NCBI RefSeq assembly: GCF_003184185.1
Contig: NZ_QHJG01000011.1
Location: forward strand, 97,408 to 161,407
Source of the DNA: Legionella qingyii
Lineage (GTDB): Bacteria > Pseudomonadota > Gammaproteobacteria > Legionellales > Legionellaceae
Direction: 5' to 3'
DNA: 64,000 nt
Below the pieces are notes generated by a model that saw nothing but the letters and a program-made list of their open reading frames with translations, had not been told where the DNA came from and searched no databases. The position numbers and the translations under genes were made by a program. This document shows positions 45,391-58,147 of this stretch, one piece after another. Each line of letters begins with the position of its first letter. Within the stretch, counting starts at the first letter, position 1.

Positions 45391-46947
45391 TACAATTTTT
45401 AAAAATGGAAACAACGGACGGACAATAACTCGAGGACAAAATACCAACCAGGATTAATATTTCTCGGCTATTTTGGATAACGACGGGTAACCGGCTTCTT
45501 CCTACGTTGCCATTTTCTTCGTGGTAAATTTTGCTGTTTTACCACCGTCCAAAAAGTACTGGGGCATGATTGGAGTAATTAAATAGTTCCCATAGTATTG
45601 TTAAACTGCGAGGTCTCACGGCCCCATTCCCAAAATGTTTGGGCCCGTGATAACCGGGTTAGCCATCCAGTCGACATAGGCGTTGTTGTCCGCCGGTAAC
45701 CATTAAAGTGGATAATACTCTAACCACCACCGCTCGACGTCTGTGAAAACGGAAGTAGGAAACTTTGCAATAGTAACCCAAAAAGACGCTTAACCCTTTA
45801 ACTAAAAACCCCATTTATAGCTTCTCGTTAAGTCCGGTTACTACGATGTAAAAATAGAAGAGAACGACGTATACTATTACGGAATCAGTGAGAATGGCGT
45901 CTATAACGGTCATGCATGTAGGTTTAAGCATGAATACTCTTTGTTTAGTTCCATTGCTTTCGCTTGTAGCAGCACGTTTCTCTTCCTAATTTCTATCGGG
46001 CGCGAGCTATATTACGCCCGGTTTGCTTAGAGTAACTACAGCTCGTTCGGGTCTGTCTCGAAAGTGTTTGTCTTCGGAGAAACGGAGGGAACCACTGGTT
46101 AAATCTCGTCGTTTTTTTACGTAACCGAGAAAATAATCCATGCCACGGATTGCCACAACTACCCCTCAACTCCTTTTCGTCTCCCTAAGGGTTGCGTGGA
46201 AGTTGACATCGACAACCGTAAGGGGCTCTTCAGAACCGAGCTGCTGGCCTATAAGTAGTTCGCGCAAACCTGCGCTACCGTGTTAGGCGATTTTATCCGC
46301 GTTGTTTTCGGTTAGAAAAGGGGAGAAATCGTAATTTACCTTGTAAACAAAAAAGAAGTTTATTATAACCAGTTTTAAGCGAAAGCCTATATAAGGTTAC
46401 CAGTTTGGCGAGGTATTGGCGTCCGGGACGCGACTGAACCGGTTATGAATTGATACCCGTTTAATGGTTGCGCCATGCTCGCGTTCTACGACGTAAGGTT
46501 GTCAGAAATAATTCGATGCAGTTAAATCACGAATTTCGCGTCGTTCTTCAAGTTTTATCATAATGTCGGATATAGCTCCGTTTTTTCCGTCTCGCACGAA
46601 ATTGGTTCCGTTTATTGCGACGTTAATTTTGTAACTTTGATCGTTATTATGCAATACAATTGCCCCTTCAACTAAAGTGTGGCCATAACTTACGACTCGT
46701 TGTTGTTAATTCGCATGTCTGCAGTGAACAATTACGTGTTCGCTTATAAGGAGACCGTAATCAGAGAGACATAGCACGCGAACCACCACCAACCCTTTAA
46801 GCACCATGTTTACTACACCACGGTGTTGTTTATTTTCGTCTTTACCGTCGTGCATGCTTGACCCCATGAAATGATTTGGTCGTTTTAGTACTTCATGGAG
46901 CTTGCTTCCTTCTTCTTTATTTTCTTGAAATAAATGGATTCACCATC
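45391..46947 (+). CDS. RND efflux outer-membrane factor lipoprotein
   Basis: 518 residues of the OprM/NodT (TolC-like) family. Lipobox LLSSC at residues 12-16, followed by FMVGPNYKEPIKPIAAHWP and WWQVFHDPVLTSLINQGYHN, then NLTLQSAGVRVLQTRALLAQ, are hallmark segments. The end has SLYRALGGGWEI. It forms the outer-membrane channel of a tripartite pump. It is first in the cluster, followed after a repeat-containing 235-base gap by the fusion protein and then the RND pump, an unusual order. Substrate unknown. Confidence 0.93.
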
Positions 46948-47032
46948 TCCGCAAGATTTACCATCACCCCAAATGGATTAACATCTCTTGTCCTTTAGAG
47001 GAGAGCGGCGTAATCAATTCTTTTTTGGACAG

Positions 47033-47112
47033 CAAGGGTATTTCCACCCTTGGGTGAAGATCTCACCGAATAACGGCGAAATTCTTATCTAAAGGCGGAA
47101 GCGCCCTTACTG
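47033..47112. repeat. Two palindromic repeats between OMF and fusion-protein genes
   Basis: GTTCCCATAAAGGTGGGAAC (47033-47052) is a short palindrome. GATTTCCGCCTTCGCGGGAATGAC (47089-47112) belongs to the same family as the pair at 4073-4157. They interrupt what would otherwise be a single efflux operon, suggesting attenuation or independent transcription of the downstream genes. Confidence 0.7.
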
Positions 47113-47182
47113 TTTTAAAGTATTGAATTACCTTCGCTAAGCCGTATCACACAGCGAAAATGGGAATCTCTCTTCCTTGTAA

Positions 47183-48394
47183 AACCTTGTTAATTTATTT
47201 TACCATAACCCATACTTGAAATTAGCTCTAAGTTTTAGTCAGTTTTAACGTCCCTATCGACAACGATAAAATAAAGAATAGATAGACTACAATGTAAAAA
47301 AACCGTTTTCATTACGCGGTTGGTAGGGCCACGGACGCCAGCAACACGTTTTTGGTTATTAGTTCCTTTACCGACTTATACACTGCGTTTGCCCCTTATG
47401 GCATCGCATATTTCGTCAATTGGACCACCGAGCACAACTCCCAATAGAACTAAGTTAACTCAAACAACTACCGTGAAAATAATTTTTTCCTTTTCTCGAG
47501 AAACATTAAGTCGGACTCGGAATAAAACTTTTTGAATCCCGACGGTTCCGCTGACAACGACGTCGTTTTCGTAGTGAATAAATATTGTTTAGTCTTATAC
47601 GTGCGGTTGTCGCGTACATATTTCTCGTACGGTGGAGGGATTTACTTCAGCTTTTTACCATGCGCTTTTGGGACCTCTAACGCCGTGTTGACCTATTTAG
47701 TCTTCGTCTTCTTTATTTACGCCGTTAACTAATGTCAATATGGGTATAAAGACGAGGTAAACTACCGGCGTAACCAGCCGTAAACCACCTACATCCTTTA
47801 GAACACCCCGTACCCCTCCGGTGATTAAATCGATGGTAGCTCGTCTATCTAGGTTAGATACATATGAAATTAGACTTACTCTAACTAAATTAGTTTAATG
47901 CGCGCCGTCGAGCACGTGCACCCAAATTTGGCCTTCTATAATTATTTTATGGACAACTTCATTCGAATGTTTTACTAGGACTCTGGTTCATATTTCGTTG
48001 CGACCTAAAACAATTATGGCCAGAATTACGTAGTTGTCCCTGATACCTCGAAGCGCGATAAAACGTGTTATTTCTCATATAAAAACACGGACCGGAAAAA
48101 CACGTTCACGCTCAACGTTAGAGGTCTGGATTTTTGGTTAATTGACACGGACTATGTCGTTAGGACATACTGGTTTAGCCGAGAATACACAACTGACACC
48201 TATTGTTGTTATAACACCATTGTTTTGCCCATTGTAACCCGTCACATCTCTTACCTTACGCACGCCACTGATGTCCTGAATGACGTGTTCTACTGCATTA
48301 ATAACTACCGGACGTCTTACGCTGAGGACCGTTATTTCAACGCGGTGCCCTGTTCCTGTGTGTTTGTTTCTCATTACCCCTTCGGTTCGTAATT
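47183..48394 (+). CDS. RND efflux periplasmic adaptor (membrane fusion protein)
   Basis: About 403 residues. An N-terminal membrane anchor (VKIAGIAVAILFLIYLMLHF) precedes the adaptor core MAEYVTQTGNTVAYKAVNLV, then ARVEGYLDSI, of the AcrA/MexE family. It ends near KVAPRDKDTQTKSNGEAKH. It links the pump and the outer-membrane channel. The start is uncertain: TTG at 47183 has the only ribosome site (AGAAGGA), while ATG at 47201 is the next option. The pump gene follows after 189 bases in which I see nothing notable. Confidence 0.92.
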
Positions 48395-48583
48395 AAATCT
48401 AGTCCTGAATGCTTTTGGCGGTCAGAGCAACATTTTTTTACAAAAATTAAGCCAGTAAATCAAATAGATGAAGGAGTAATTTTAGTAAAAATCGAAGCTT
48501 GAACCTCTAAGAAGCATTTAAGACATCGCTACTGTCCGCTCGTAACAAGTCTATTAACAATGTTGTACACTCTTTTACCGTCT

Positions 48584-51500
48584 TACTAAAGATTTAAAAA
48601 ATAACTCGCCGGATATAACCGTTTGCAATAACGCGAAGAGTAGCACGATAACCCTCGCCATCGACATAAACAAAATGGACATTGAGTTATAGGACGTTAA
48701 CAAGGGGGTTGGTAAGTCCATTGGTGATGGATAGGTCCACGCCTACGGTTTTGTGAATAATTTTGGCATCGAAACGGATAACTCGTCGTTCACTTACCCC
48801 ACCTCTTGTACGACATATACGTTAGGTGGTCGTGGTTATTACCATGAATATGCGACTAACAATGAAAACGGTAGCCCTGCCTAGAGTTAAAACGTGTTCA
48901 TAACCATGTTTTGGCCCATGTTAGTCGTTACCGTGTCAATGGGCTAAGTCACGTTTTTGTCCCACAATACCAGGTCGTTTTTAGATGCCGGTAAAACGTT
49001 AAATAATGGGATTGTAGGTTTTTATTACTTATGCTACCCGACAAAGAACTATTAATACGACGTTAATTATACGTTCTACTCAACAGTGCGAATGGACCAC
49101 AGCCTTTGCACGAATAAAAACCTTGGCCCTGAATACGCTACGCACAAACCGACCTAGGATTTTTTTACAACCGAATAAGTGAATTAGGTTCGCTACACGA
49201 TGTTCGGTAATCGGCGGTTTTGGTCCTTCAAAGAAGACCTGTTCAACCTCGTGGCGGTTGGCTACCGTTTCGTCGCATGGTTAAATGCCACTTGCAAGGT
49301 CCTGTTGAACGACTACAGCTAGTTAAACGGTTATAGTAACACTTTTGTCATCGAGTTTTCGGGTTAGTTTGCCGGTTAGTTTCATCATCACGCGTTTAAC
49401 ATGCATAAGCACTACATCCAGCACACCTTGACCCGAGATTATCAATGTTGGTCCAGCGCTTTGACTTATTGTTTGGCCGCCGACGATAACCATAAATAGT
49501 CGAGGGGCCCCGGTTACGCGACGTTCAGCGTTGGCTTCATGCATTTCGTCAACTCTTTTACCGTTTCGTTAAAGGCGGACCTTACCTCATAAGTTAAGGA
49601 AAGCTATGTTGGCAAAAGCACTTCCGTAGTCATCTGCTTCATATATTTTGAAATAAGCTTCGCCCATAAAACCAAGACTAACAATAAAACGAGAAAAATG
49701 TTTTGCGAGCACGGTGAAACCACGGATGTTGATGCCATGGCCATTGGTAGTAGCCACGCAAGAAACGGTACGACCGTAATCCGATAAGGTAATTGAATGA
49801 CTGTAATAAACGGGAACAAAATCGTTAGCCCTAGCACCACCTGCTGCGGTAACATTAACAACTCCCCCATTGGGTTGTATAACTTTTTCCGTGCGGTGGG
49901 TTTGTTAGCCGTTAATTACGGTACTGCCTTAATTACCCGGGGTAATAACCATAATGCGAACATAATTACCGGCATAAACAAGGACGTCCAAAATACGGAC
50001 CGAATTGACCGCGCTACATACGGGTCAAACGTAACCAATAACGGCGTTGGCGCAAATAATCGCGCTAATTACGCTACTGGGATTTCGGGTGAGTTACACG
50101 AAACACCGAGTTCGGCTATCTGGGAGTCTTTTTCTTCTTGGAACAAAAGGCAAATAAACTATTTATAATGATAGGATATCTTCTATGGATAGAGTCCAAG
50201 TAACTGTCCGACCAAGTATTATTATTTAGCCAAACAGAACAACCGGAATGTGACCACTAAAACCGCTAATATCCGGAGTCGGCATAGGGTTGGCCCAAAT
50301 AAGGTTAGCTTCTAGTCCCGATACGCTACTACTTGCACGTTGACGGTCTACCAAGATCAAACCCCGCATGCCTTCGAAACAACGCGCTAAATTCACTGGT
50401 CCATAGATTTTAACTACCTTATCGATTACACTAGTGGTAACTGCCCTAGAGCGAAAATCTATTGTCGCGCTCAGAACGGTTACCGCCCCAAGAAATATAA
50501 TACAAATTTCTAACCTCACTCGCCCCATTTTTTCTCCTAAACGACCGCTACATGTTTCGCGAATTACGTTAACGGGTTTTTTGGAACCCGCGATTTTAGG
50601 ACCAATACTAAGGGGGTGGTTAAGTTCCAAACCCGTGCCGCCCGCCGAAAGTTTACGTTCAACTTAACGTTCTGCCAAGGAAACTAATAGTTTTTAATGT
50701 TTGTCGATGTCTAGTCAACTAAGCAATACGTTCAGTCGTTGGACTTAATGTTGCCGATTACTGAAGGAAAGCACGAAGTCACGGAGTCGAACGCCGGGGT
50801 TAGTTAGCCCAGTTTCGCCTTCGAAACCCGCAACGCCACCCACTACGGAGGCTATGTAATGTTTGGATAGAACCTAGTAGAATACACTTAAATAAAAGTT
50901 TTAAGCCTGTCCAAAAGGTCCAAATACACGTCCGCCTGCGTCTGAGCGCGTACTGCTAACCGCTACACGCATTAATAATACATGCTTTATTCAGGCCACT
51001 TTACCACGGTAACCCTTGCGACTGACTATACAGTGGATGACAACCCGGCAGGTAATAAAGAGAAATATTAAATATGGGAAGGTCATTATAAATACCACGA
51101 CGTCGCGGTCCCATGTCGAGGCCAGTTCGGTACGTTCAATACCTCGCTAATCGGTTTGTTCATAATGGACGTCCGCAGAGAATACTTACCTGCTCATGGC
51201 GAATAGTCCTTTTTTAACGGCCTTTATACTCAATAATATAAAAATAAAACAGTGACCAAAACCACATAGACTAAAACCGCCCCGTTATACTTCTAACCTA
51301 ACGGGGCCGCCGCTAAAATAATTCGCACGGTAATCGGAACTAACCTTGCCATAAGCGAAATAGTCGAAATCCGGAACGGTTATTATACATGTGGGTTTAA
51401 CCTCAGAACAACGAGTAACGAAACCGACGTTTCTTGCGATAAAATTAGCAACTTCACCGTGCTCTTGTCGTACTCGAAGTATTATTTAGCTAATACCTTC

Positions 51501-51772
51501 GACGTCGTTAACCACGGTTTTGCGCAAAAGCGGGCTAAAACTACTGAAGAAAACGCAAGTAAGAGCCCCATTACGGTAATCATAAACGTTGTCCACGACC
51601 GCGGTTACGCGCCGCGAGTTAACCGTAACGACATACGTCGCCGTACAACCGTAGCTGAACGGAACGACATCAAAAACAAGGACGTAAAAAACACTACGAC
51701 GTTTGGACCGTACTCTTTTCTTTTTATTTCTTTTTTAGGTTATTAAAACTTGGTTAATTATGTCTATTAATT
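48584..51772 (+). CDS. RND efflux transporter, inner-membrane pump
   Basis: 1062 residues, the AcrB/MexF size. It begins MISKFFIERPILANVIALLI then VLLGAVAVFVLPVTQYPAIV, with PPTIQV following. This is the first membrane helix and porter entry typical of hydrophobe/amphiphile efflux pumps driven by protons. The C-terminal helix (FVPAFFVMLQTWHEKR) leads into a short polar tail. It is the third gene of the efflux cluster. Confidence 0.94.
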
Positions 51773-51834
51773 CTTTAAGAATTCGATTTCCCCGATATGA
51801 GTTAATTTCTCATTTTAGACTCTCCAAAAAGGGA

Positions 51835-54774
51835 TACGGCTGGGGACTTTATGCACGCTTTAATGTTCGATAGATAAACGTTCGCGACGTATGACGTCGT
51901 TTCCTATATATACGACGATTTTGATTCTACTTAGGACTTATAAAAGGTTACCTAGGTGTTCCGGCCCAATAATAACTACAAGTTGAATCGCGCCTATTAA
52001 CCTTATTATATATATTTCTAATAGAACGCGATGCTCTCTAATTAGTTCTGCTTGTTAATGTCCTTAAACTACTACAACTGCGTAAATTTTCTCTTAAGGT
52101 GCGGGAAAATCCCGTAGGATAAGTCCTCTAATGAAGACAATCGAAACTAAATGTTTGGAGTAGGGTCGATTTTAGTGGAAATCTAAGATGTGATTTCTTT
52201 TTCAATGGGGTTTTATTTAGAGTTCTTTAAAATGTCCGTATAGTCCCGAATCGGTTTCCGGCGTAGTAATCAAATGTGGTCCTTTGGGTAAAAGTACGGG
52301 TAAATTAACCCGCCTACGAATTTTGACGCCAAGTACGACTTCCGGCACTGATATTACTATGACTTAAAGTTGTTCCATATCTTCGACGTGAAAGATCCGA
52401 ATTAGGAATGTATTACTTCAACGTTCGCCTGCGTAATTTTTTTCGCATACGGTTCCGATTATTTTCTCGGGGTAAACTAGTCCTCGTTAAACGTTGATGA
52501 AATTTACGACTCGAACTATTCCGGTCTTTGTTCGATAACGGCATATAACGATTTTGTTATGCACAACTTCAGTAATACCGCTGACCTTAAGTTAAACTAC
52601 GTTTATAGTGGTCCGTAAATAGTTTTGTAGATCGTCTTCGTTGGTGACGGTCGCGGTTACTAAAGCAAGTATAGCTATTTCCTTGTCCCAAGTAATCGAA
52701 ATAGCCACGGTCACTCGTATGGAGCGTAGTAGTCCTTAACCCACTTTCGGTAAATCGTCTAGCGTACTACATAAGAGTGGTAGACAATCCTCTACTACAT
52801 CATGGAAATAGAGTAGCAGTTGTTCAAGCGCAAGGAAGTGACCGCCATTTTGTTGATGTAGGGTAGTGCGTTTTCGAAAACGTTGTCCTTCATTTCGTTC
52901 CATTTTTGTAGCTTTCGTTTCTACTAAGGGATCATTTATTCCTTTATTGCTTTGAACTGGGGTTTTTATTCGAGAGATTTTTTCTTGCTCTAGTCTAAAC
53001 ATTTCTTATATATTGTTATTTATTTGAGGAACAGTTTTTTATAGGGTTTCGTGAGATAAGCCTACTTTTATATTTTACCCGAAAATTGCTCGACTAACAC
53101 TTACTATGCCAACTTTTTGAGGCAATAAATGTTCTATTTATAGTTGATCCACCTCTACAAGCGTCCAGTCGCCCTAGAGTCAAAGGGGTTCGGAAATAAA
53201 TGTTAGATATATGGTGGAATTTATTCCCGTTAGGACGACCTTAAATACTACTCTCGTTTTTATTCGTTTCAGTTTCACGCCTTGTGTAAAACCGTCGCCG
53301 CGTACGCATGTTAGCTCGGTTAGGAGATTTTGGAAATACAAATCAGGTTTTATAGCGGCAATTACCAACCCCGGTACTCGACAGCTAAGTACTATTTTTA
53401 AGCCTCGAACATTTACTTCGGCGGAACTACTGCGTTTACCGAAGAAACGTATGATAAATACTCTAATAAGCCCTATTTTTACTATCTTTCGCGCAACTTA
53501 GTAACAAACGACTTATGCTAGTGAAAGAACGGGAACTAATACCCGGAAGAAAAATATCAATAGAGTTTAGTCTTTTCGGACTCCAAAACTGTTGAGAATT
53601 AGTGGATGTTTCGTCATACTGTCAAGGACTGCGCCGTGGTTCAAGACTCAAAGTTACCCTCCTCGTAGCACGCCGCTAACATCTATTACATTTCCAACGA
53701 TATCAAAGGGATAAGTTTCTCCCACGTAAACCGGTAGTACTCTTACCCAAGTGGATGGTTCGAAATAGTCATAAACGCCTTTTCCGTAGATAACCACCGA
53801 CATTCTCGCGTTTGCTTTCCCGCGTTCGGCAGTTACCAGCACAGAGATAAGAACTAAAACATTCAAACCTATTAAGTCGCGCGCTCTCAGAAAATTTCTC
53901 CATAGAAAGACTGTGCCTTCGTCTCTCCGAATAATTAAATCGTTTACTCAACCTTTGCTCATAAATAACATTCTTATGTCGTCTATATTGGTTCTTAAAC
54001 CTACGCGAGATACTCCGAAATTTGGAACTTCCCAAGGTTCGGCATTAATCAAAATAGCTAGTCCCGCCGGTACGTTTTAATCCGTGCTCTTGATCATAAA
54101 AGAGACTATGATTATTACGACTTTGTCAATGATGGGTACAATTTTTACGCAGCTTTACCGTTACGGTATTTCCCAACTGACTATTACATAATTCTCTCAA
54201 AACACCCCATCTTTTCTATTCAATAAACTCACTTGAATTCTGACGTCCATTCCGGTAAGAACCCTATCGTCATCCACCACGTAATTAACTTCGACCTCGA
54301 AAACCATAACGTCAACAACCGAAACCAGATCGACAAAGTCGTAAAGGAGGTCAACGATAACGCTAACCGCATCCTCGTCCTCAACGTCGACCTCATTATC
54401 GCGACCAAAACGACCCACTAAAAGAGATATCTGAACGATGCTTTTTAAGGCGAGTTTTTCGAGCTAAACTTCTTAATGTTTTTTCTTTGTAATGTAATTA
54501 ACTTTACTCATTGGTCTTTTTTGGCCTTCGCCTAGTTCTAGGATCTATACCGGTTCTTCTCGTTCGATTACGACCTTTACGTTCGTCACAAGGTCATCCG
54601 TTTACCGCTCTGTGCTTTAGACGTATATAAGGGCTATCTTTACCCGGACACTAAAGTTGGAGGATACGTTTCTGACAAAATTTGCTTCCTTCTCTTAGTG
54701 TTTTTCTACATAATCTAAGATGGCAACCACGGGCTTGTAAAGCCTACCTATCAAGTCCTCCTCTTCTAAATACT
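51835..54774 (+). CDS. Large effector-like protein with C-terminal Gly/Ala-rich membrane hairpin
   Basis: 979 residues from MPTPEIRAKLQAIYLQALHT, no signal peptide. The first 800 residues are soluble and mainly helical, with His-rich patches (LHQETHFHAHLIGRM, GASEHTSHHQELGESH) and no motif I can name. Residues 803-865 form a long Gly/Ala/Val membrane hairpin (GKAILGIAVGGALIEAGAFG, IAIGVGAGVAAGVIALVLLG). After it comes a 110-residue hydrophilic tail ending TFRMDSSGGEDL. Soluble body plus late hairpin is common in Legionella effectors that sit on host membranes. Monocistronic between the RND operon and a repeat. Function unknown. Confidence 0.8.
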
Positions 54775-54813
54775 AAAAGAGAAAATTACATGGATAGTTT
54801 ATATTTGTTGAAT

Positions 54814-54878
54814 ACATCGGACCCACTTCGTTTCGCTTTGGGTCCCAAAGGACGGTTATTGAGAGGCCCAAGACCGAT
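54814..54878. repeat. TGTAGCCTGGGTGAAGC palindromic repeat
   Basis: TGTAGCCTGGGTGAAGCAAAGCGAAACCCAGG followed by CTCTCCGGGTTCTGGCTATA is another family member, between two convergent genes, where it probably terminates both. Confidence 0.75.
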
Positions 54879-54892
54879 ATAACGAACTATAG

Positions 54893-55741
54893 GATTGATG
54901 TTTCTAGGGATTAGAAGACGAAATCAAGATGTCTATTAACACAGTAGCCGTTACATCGGTTCCGGCGTCAAACCATATTTGCGAAACAAAGCCCTAATAG
55001 ATACCTCAAGTTTACGTTGCGCTACCAAACTTATAGCGGAGAACGGTCACCGGGACACTCACAAAGACGCTATACAAATCAAACGTCATTCAATAGTTCT
55101 AAAGGAACGTAATTTAAGTGGTAGTAGACAGCCGAAACGACCGATAATTACGGCCGCAAGTCTTTATTAACAAGTGACGTCCGACGATTCCATTAATTTA
55201 TCAAGCTTCGGTACGTCCGACGTCGTACTATCCGACGAAAACGAAGCCCTAATTACCATTAATCTACGCGCGGGTTGACGCATTTTCTCGCGAAGTTGGT
55301 GAGTGTATGAAGGTCTAGAGGAAGATTCTATGTCAGCTGAACGAATTTACGCCACCCAAGGTCCATTAAACAAAATTTGCGAAAATTTCCTACTTTTGAG
55401 CGGTGCTTTGTTGGAACAAAGGAATTTCCCCGTTCATTACGGCTCGACTCATGCGGCGACGATACTTACTGTTTTGACGGACCAAAATTTCACTATGACA
55501 CTCGATTTAACAGTTGTTGTAAGAGTTACCGCAGTAGTAATGTTGTATAGGTCCAATAGAGACGACGTCCATTCACTCGGTAAAACAGCTAATGGACGGG
55601 TTTTGGGTCGAGAACTACACGTAAAACACATGAAAGCTTCGACGCTAACGTTTACCTTTGACTACACTAGGCGACACGAAATTTATCCCGATTTCGCTAT
55701 AAAAATGGATTAGCTGGGCGAGGATACTCTAACGTAAAGTA
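54893..55741 (-). CDS. DUF2520 Rossmann-fold oxidoreductase-like protein
   Basis: 282 residues. MKCNLIGAGRLGKNIALALF holds an NAD(P)-binding GAGRLG loop, followed by SVSICNRSFESTQ and SFHPLKAF. The C-terminal half (NPEAKAAYHAAACMASNYLI then TLAACSEQLFLNAGI) is the helical DUF2520 domain. The fold resembles pyrroline-5-carboxylate reductase and 6-phosphogluconate-type dehydrogenases, but no substrate is known. It is divergent from the 758-residue gene, with 129 bases between starts. Confidence 0.9.
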
Positions 55742-55870
55742 TAAAAAAGAACGGACATTTAAATAGTTATCAAGTAATGGGTGATTTTTACGTTAAAATC
55801 GTTTTTTAATAGTGGTAAGCTCGTTAATAACCTATATTATGAGAGTTAAACAGTACAACTCTTTACTTAA

Positions 55871-58147
55871 TACGGAATATAGCATGTCCCTTTGCGTGTT
55901 GTTTACAAAGTCCGTAAACCTGTCCTGACCCGATAACGTCTTGTTTTTCTACCGTGTTCTCAATAAAGATCCCTTCAGTAATTAAAGGACCCAAGATACG
56001 GCGTTCGTTATTCTGTAAATTTATAAACCGTTTTTGTTCGTAGTCCTTTCGTAATAGACGCCCCGTTATACTGACGCCCATTAAACCAGATAAATAAACC
56101 GTAGCTGGGAGAGTTCTTCTTTCTACTTTCGGGTCTCCAAATAGTACGATTAAAATAAGCAGTCCTAAAGCGGATATAACTACTACGCCCTCTTCTGACA
56201 CCGGAGCAGCAGTACATAGCTTTCCTACTGGGGTTTGTTACCCATTAGCCGAATTACTCTTTTCCGGTACGTGATGGAGTCCTGTCTCTTTAATAGACAC
56301 GTCGCTCAAAACTAAATGTGGGTAAATAATTTCGCGGACTAAGGCCCGAGTGTCAAAGGAGATACGGGAGAGAACTCGACAATAATTTAGTCCAAGCTAG
56401 AGGAAACGGCGTAAAAAATAATGTTTGTCGGCAGTTACGTCTATTACCTTAATTAAATGCGGAAGTTGCACAACGCGACAACTACGCTGTCGATGTTCCT
56501 CCTGTCCTGGGGCGCTGTTAACCATGAAGTTAAGGAAAATCACTTGAATTAAATAGACGGTATAAACGTCTCTTAGGTCGAGACCTAAACTAAGAAGTTA
56601 GGTTTTATGAACTATTTAAATGCAATGGACAACCGCATTAGTTACTAGAAAACAGTGGTAGGTCGGTTAACACATTCCTTTAAGATTTTTAATTCAAGTG
56701 GTTCTTATACGCCTAATTAGTCTCAAATAATTTCTAGTAGTAGTATAAAATACTTGTTCCCTAAGAACTCGTTTTGGCGCTCGATGATCCCTTAAACCTC
56801 AAATAATTGTTCAAGTCACCAAAATACACCCTATTCTGCGTTTAGTTCGACGAGGGGAAAAATTAAGTTGTTTTGATAGGACTTCTAAATTAGGCAGAAT
56901 AAAATAGATTACTTCATATAATGGTTCACTATCTGGCGAACCATTGTAATCTCAGCCGTGAATGCCATCTACACGGCTTTAAGAAATTGCTAGGATGTTT
57001 TGATCCCCTTAATTTTAAATAAGTAAGGGACGTACTACTTCTAACATTCTCTTAAACAAACTAAAAAACCCATTTTCCTAGAAACAGACGCTTATTTATA
57101 GTTCTTTATTAGCTACGTTGTTTGCTTATAGGTAACAACCGAAGCTGGGACTAACGATATCTAGTTTGTTTTTGAATGTCATAATTTCCAGACCTCTTTG
57201 AACGCAATCGAGGGGCGCTGGTAAACTTTCTTAGTTAAGCGATAGTAAAACTCCTTCTCAAGTTTTTAGACGTACTACAAATACGCGCAAATACGCGCAA
57301 TAGTCAGGTACTCGACCTTCGACGCTCATTACGCGACGAAGATAATTCCTTTAGTCCCCATTATTTTGGACTTAGAATAGTACCTCGCTATCTTTTATTA
57401 GTATTCCCCGTTCGGAATGCAGACAAAAATGGCGTCAACCTCGTATAACTCCTCTCGTGAGCTTTCTATAATTATCTACAAGACCTACAACCACATTGTT
57501 TACCCCAGTGCCGAGATCCGTTTTTCTATGAAGTTTAATGTCTAGGTCCTGTTAACCGAAATCGATGTGCAAATCTTCTCGCTAAATAAACACAGTCCGT
57601 TTACGTTCTAAATCTAAATTTCGCGTTTTTACTTTACCAACTTAATCGCCGTTATCTTCTCTCACTTCTTCGGTTCGCAAAAGCTGTGCAATAATACGCA
57701 CACCTTCGTGTTACGCTTTATTAAGTACATGCAAACAGGCTCCGATTGAGTATATCTGGGTACGAACTGTTTACCTTCTTTCGTCTTTTTCTTATGTCCT
57801 TTTTTAATATGTGATAGTGAATACTACGCGAATACTTAGGACTACAACTTCATGCAAGGTTTAATTTCCGTCGGCTTTTCTTTTAAGAACTATAACAGCT
57901 AGGGTTTTAGCTCAGTCTATAGATATTTCGGTATTAACAGGACCGATTATAACACTAATCACAGACAAGAAAAAATCCCCGGTTACCTATATTTATGGTG
58001 TTTTGACCTTTAAAAACCAAAAAATTAGTTTGGGCGAGTCCTCTTCTCTATGCGCGAGAACTATTTCTTTAAGAGTTCGAATATCTCGGTCTCTTTTGTC
58101 TACTTTTACCTTAAACCAGTAAGTAAGGTACAAACGTTTACTCAATT
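55871..58147 (+). CDS. Large helical effector-like protein with C-terminal membrane segment
   Basis: 758 residues, MPYIVQGNAQQMFQAFGQDW first. An N-terminal domain (about 1-120, with GKHYLRGNMTAGNLVYLFG) is followed by a long all-helical, Leu/Glu/Lys-rich body. It ends with one membrane helix at about 685-703 (AIIVLANIVISVCSFLGANG) and the tail YKYHKTGNFWFFNQTRSGEE. No catalytic motif recognised. A perfect tandem 10-bp duplication (57281-57300) lies inside the frame. Structure and setting suggest a Dot/Icm substrate, which is inference. Start chosen for frame, as the nearby ATG at 55864 closes quickly. Confidence 0.8.

Noticed and set aside
55303..55713. 136-codon open frame read in the printed orientation
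   Set aside because: It is the mirror shadow of the leftward DUF2520 gene, which is found by reading the printed letters backwards. The protein has no recognisable motif.
54893..55741. Pyrroline-5-carboxylate reductase (proC) for the leftward Rossmann protein
   Set aside because: The N-terminal loop is similar, but the C-terminal half matches the DUF2520 family rather than the ProC dimerisation domain.
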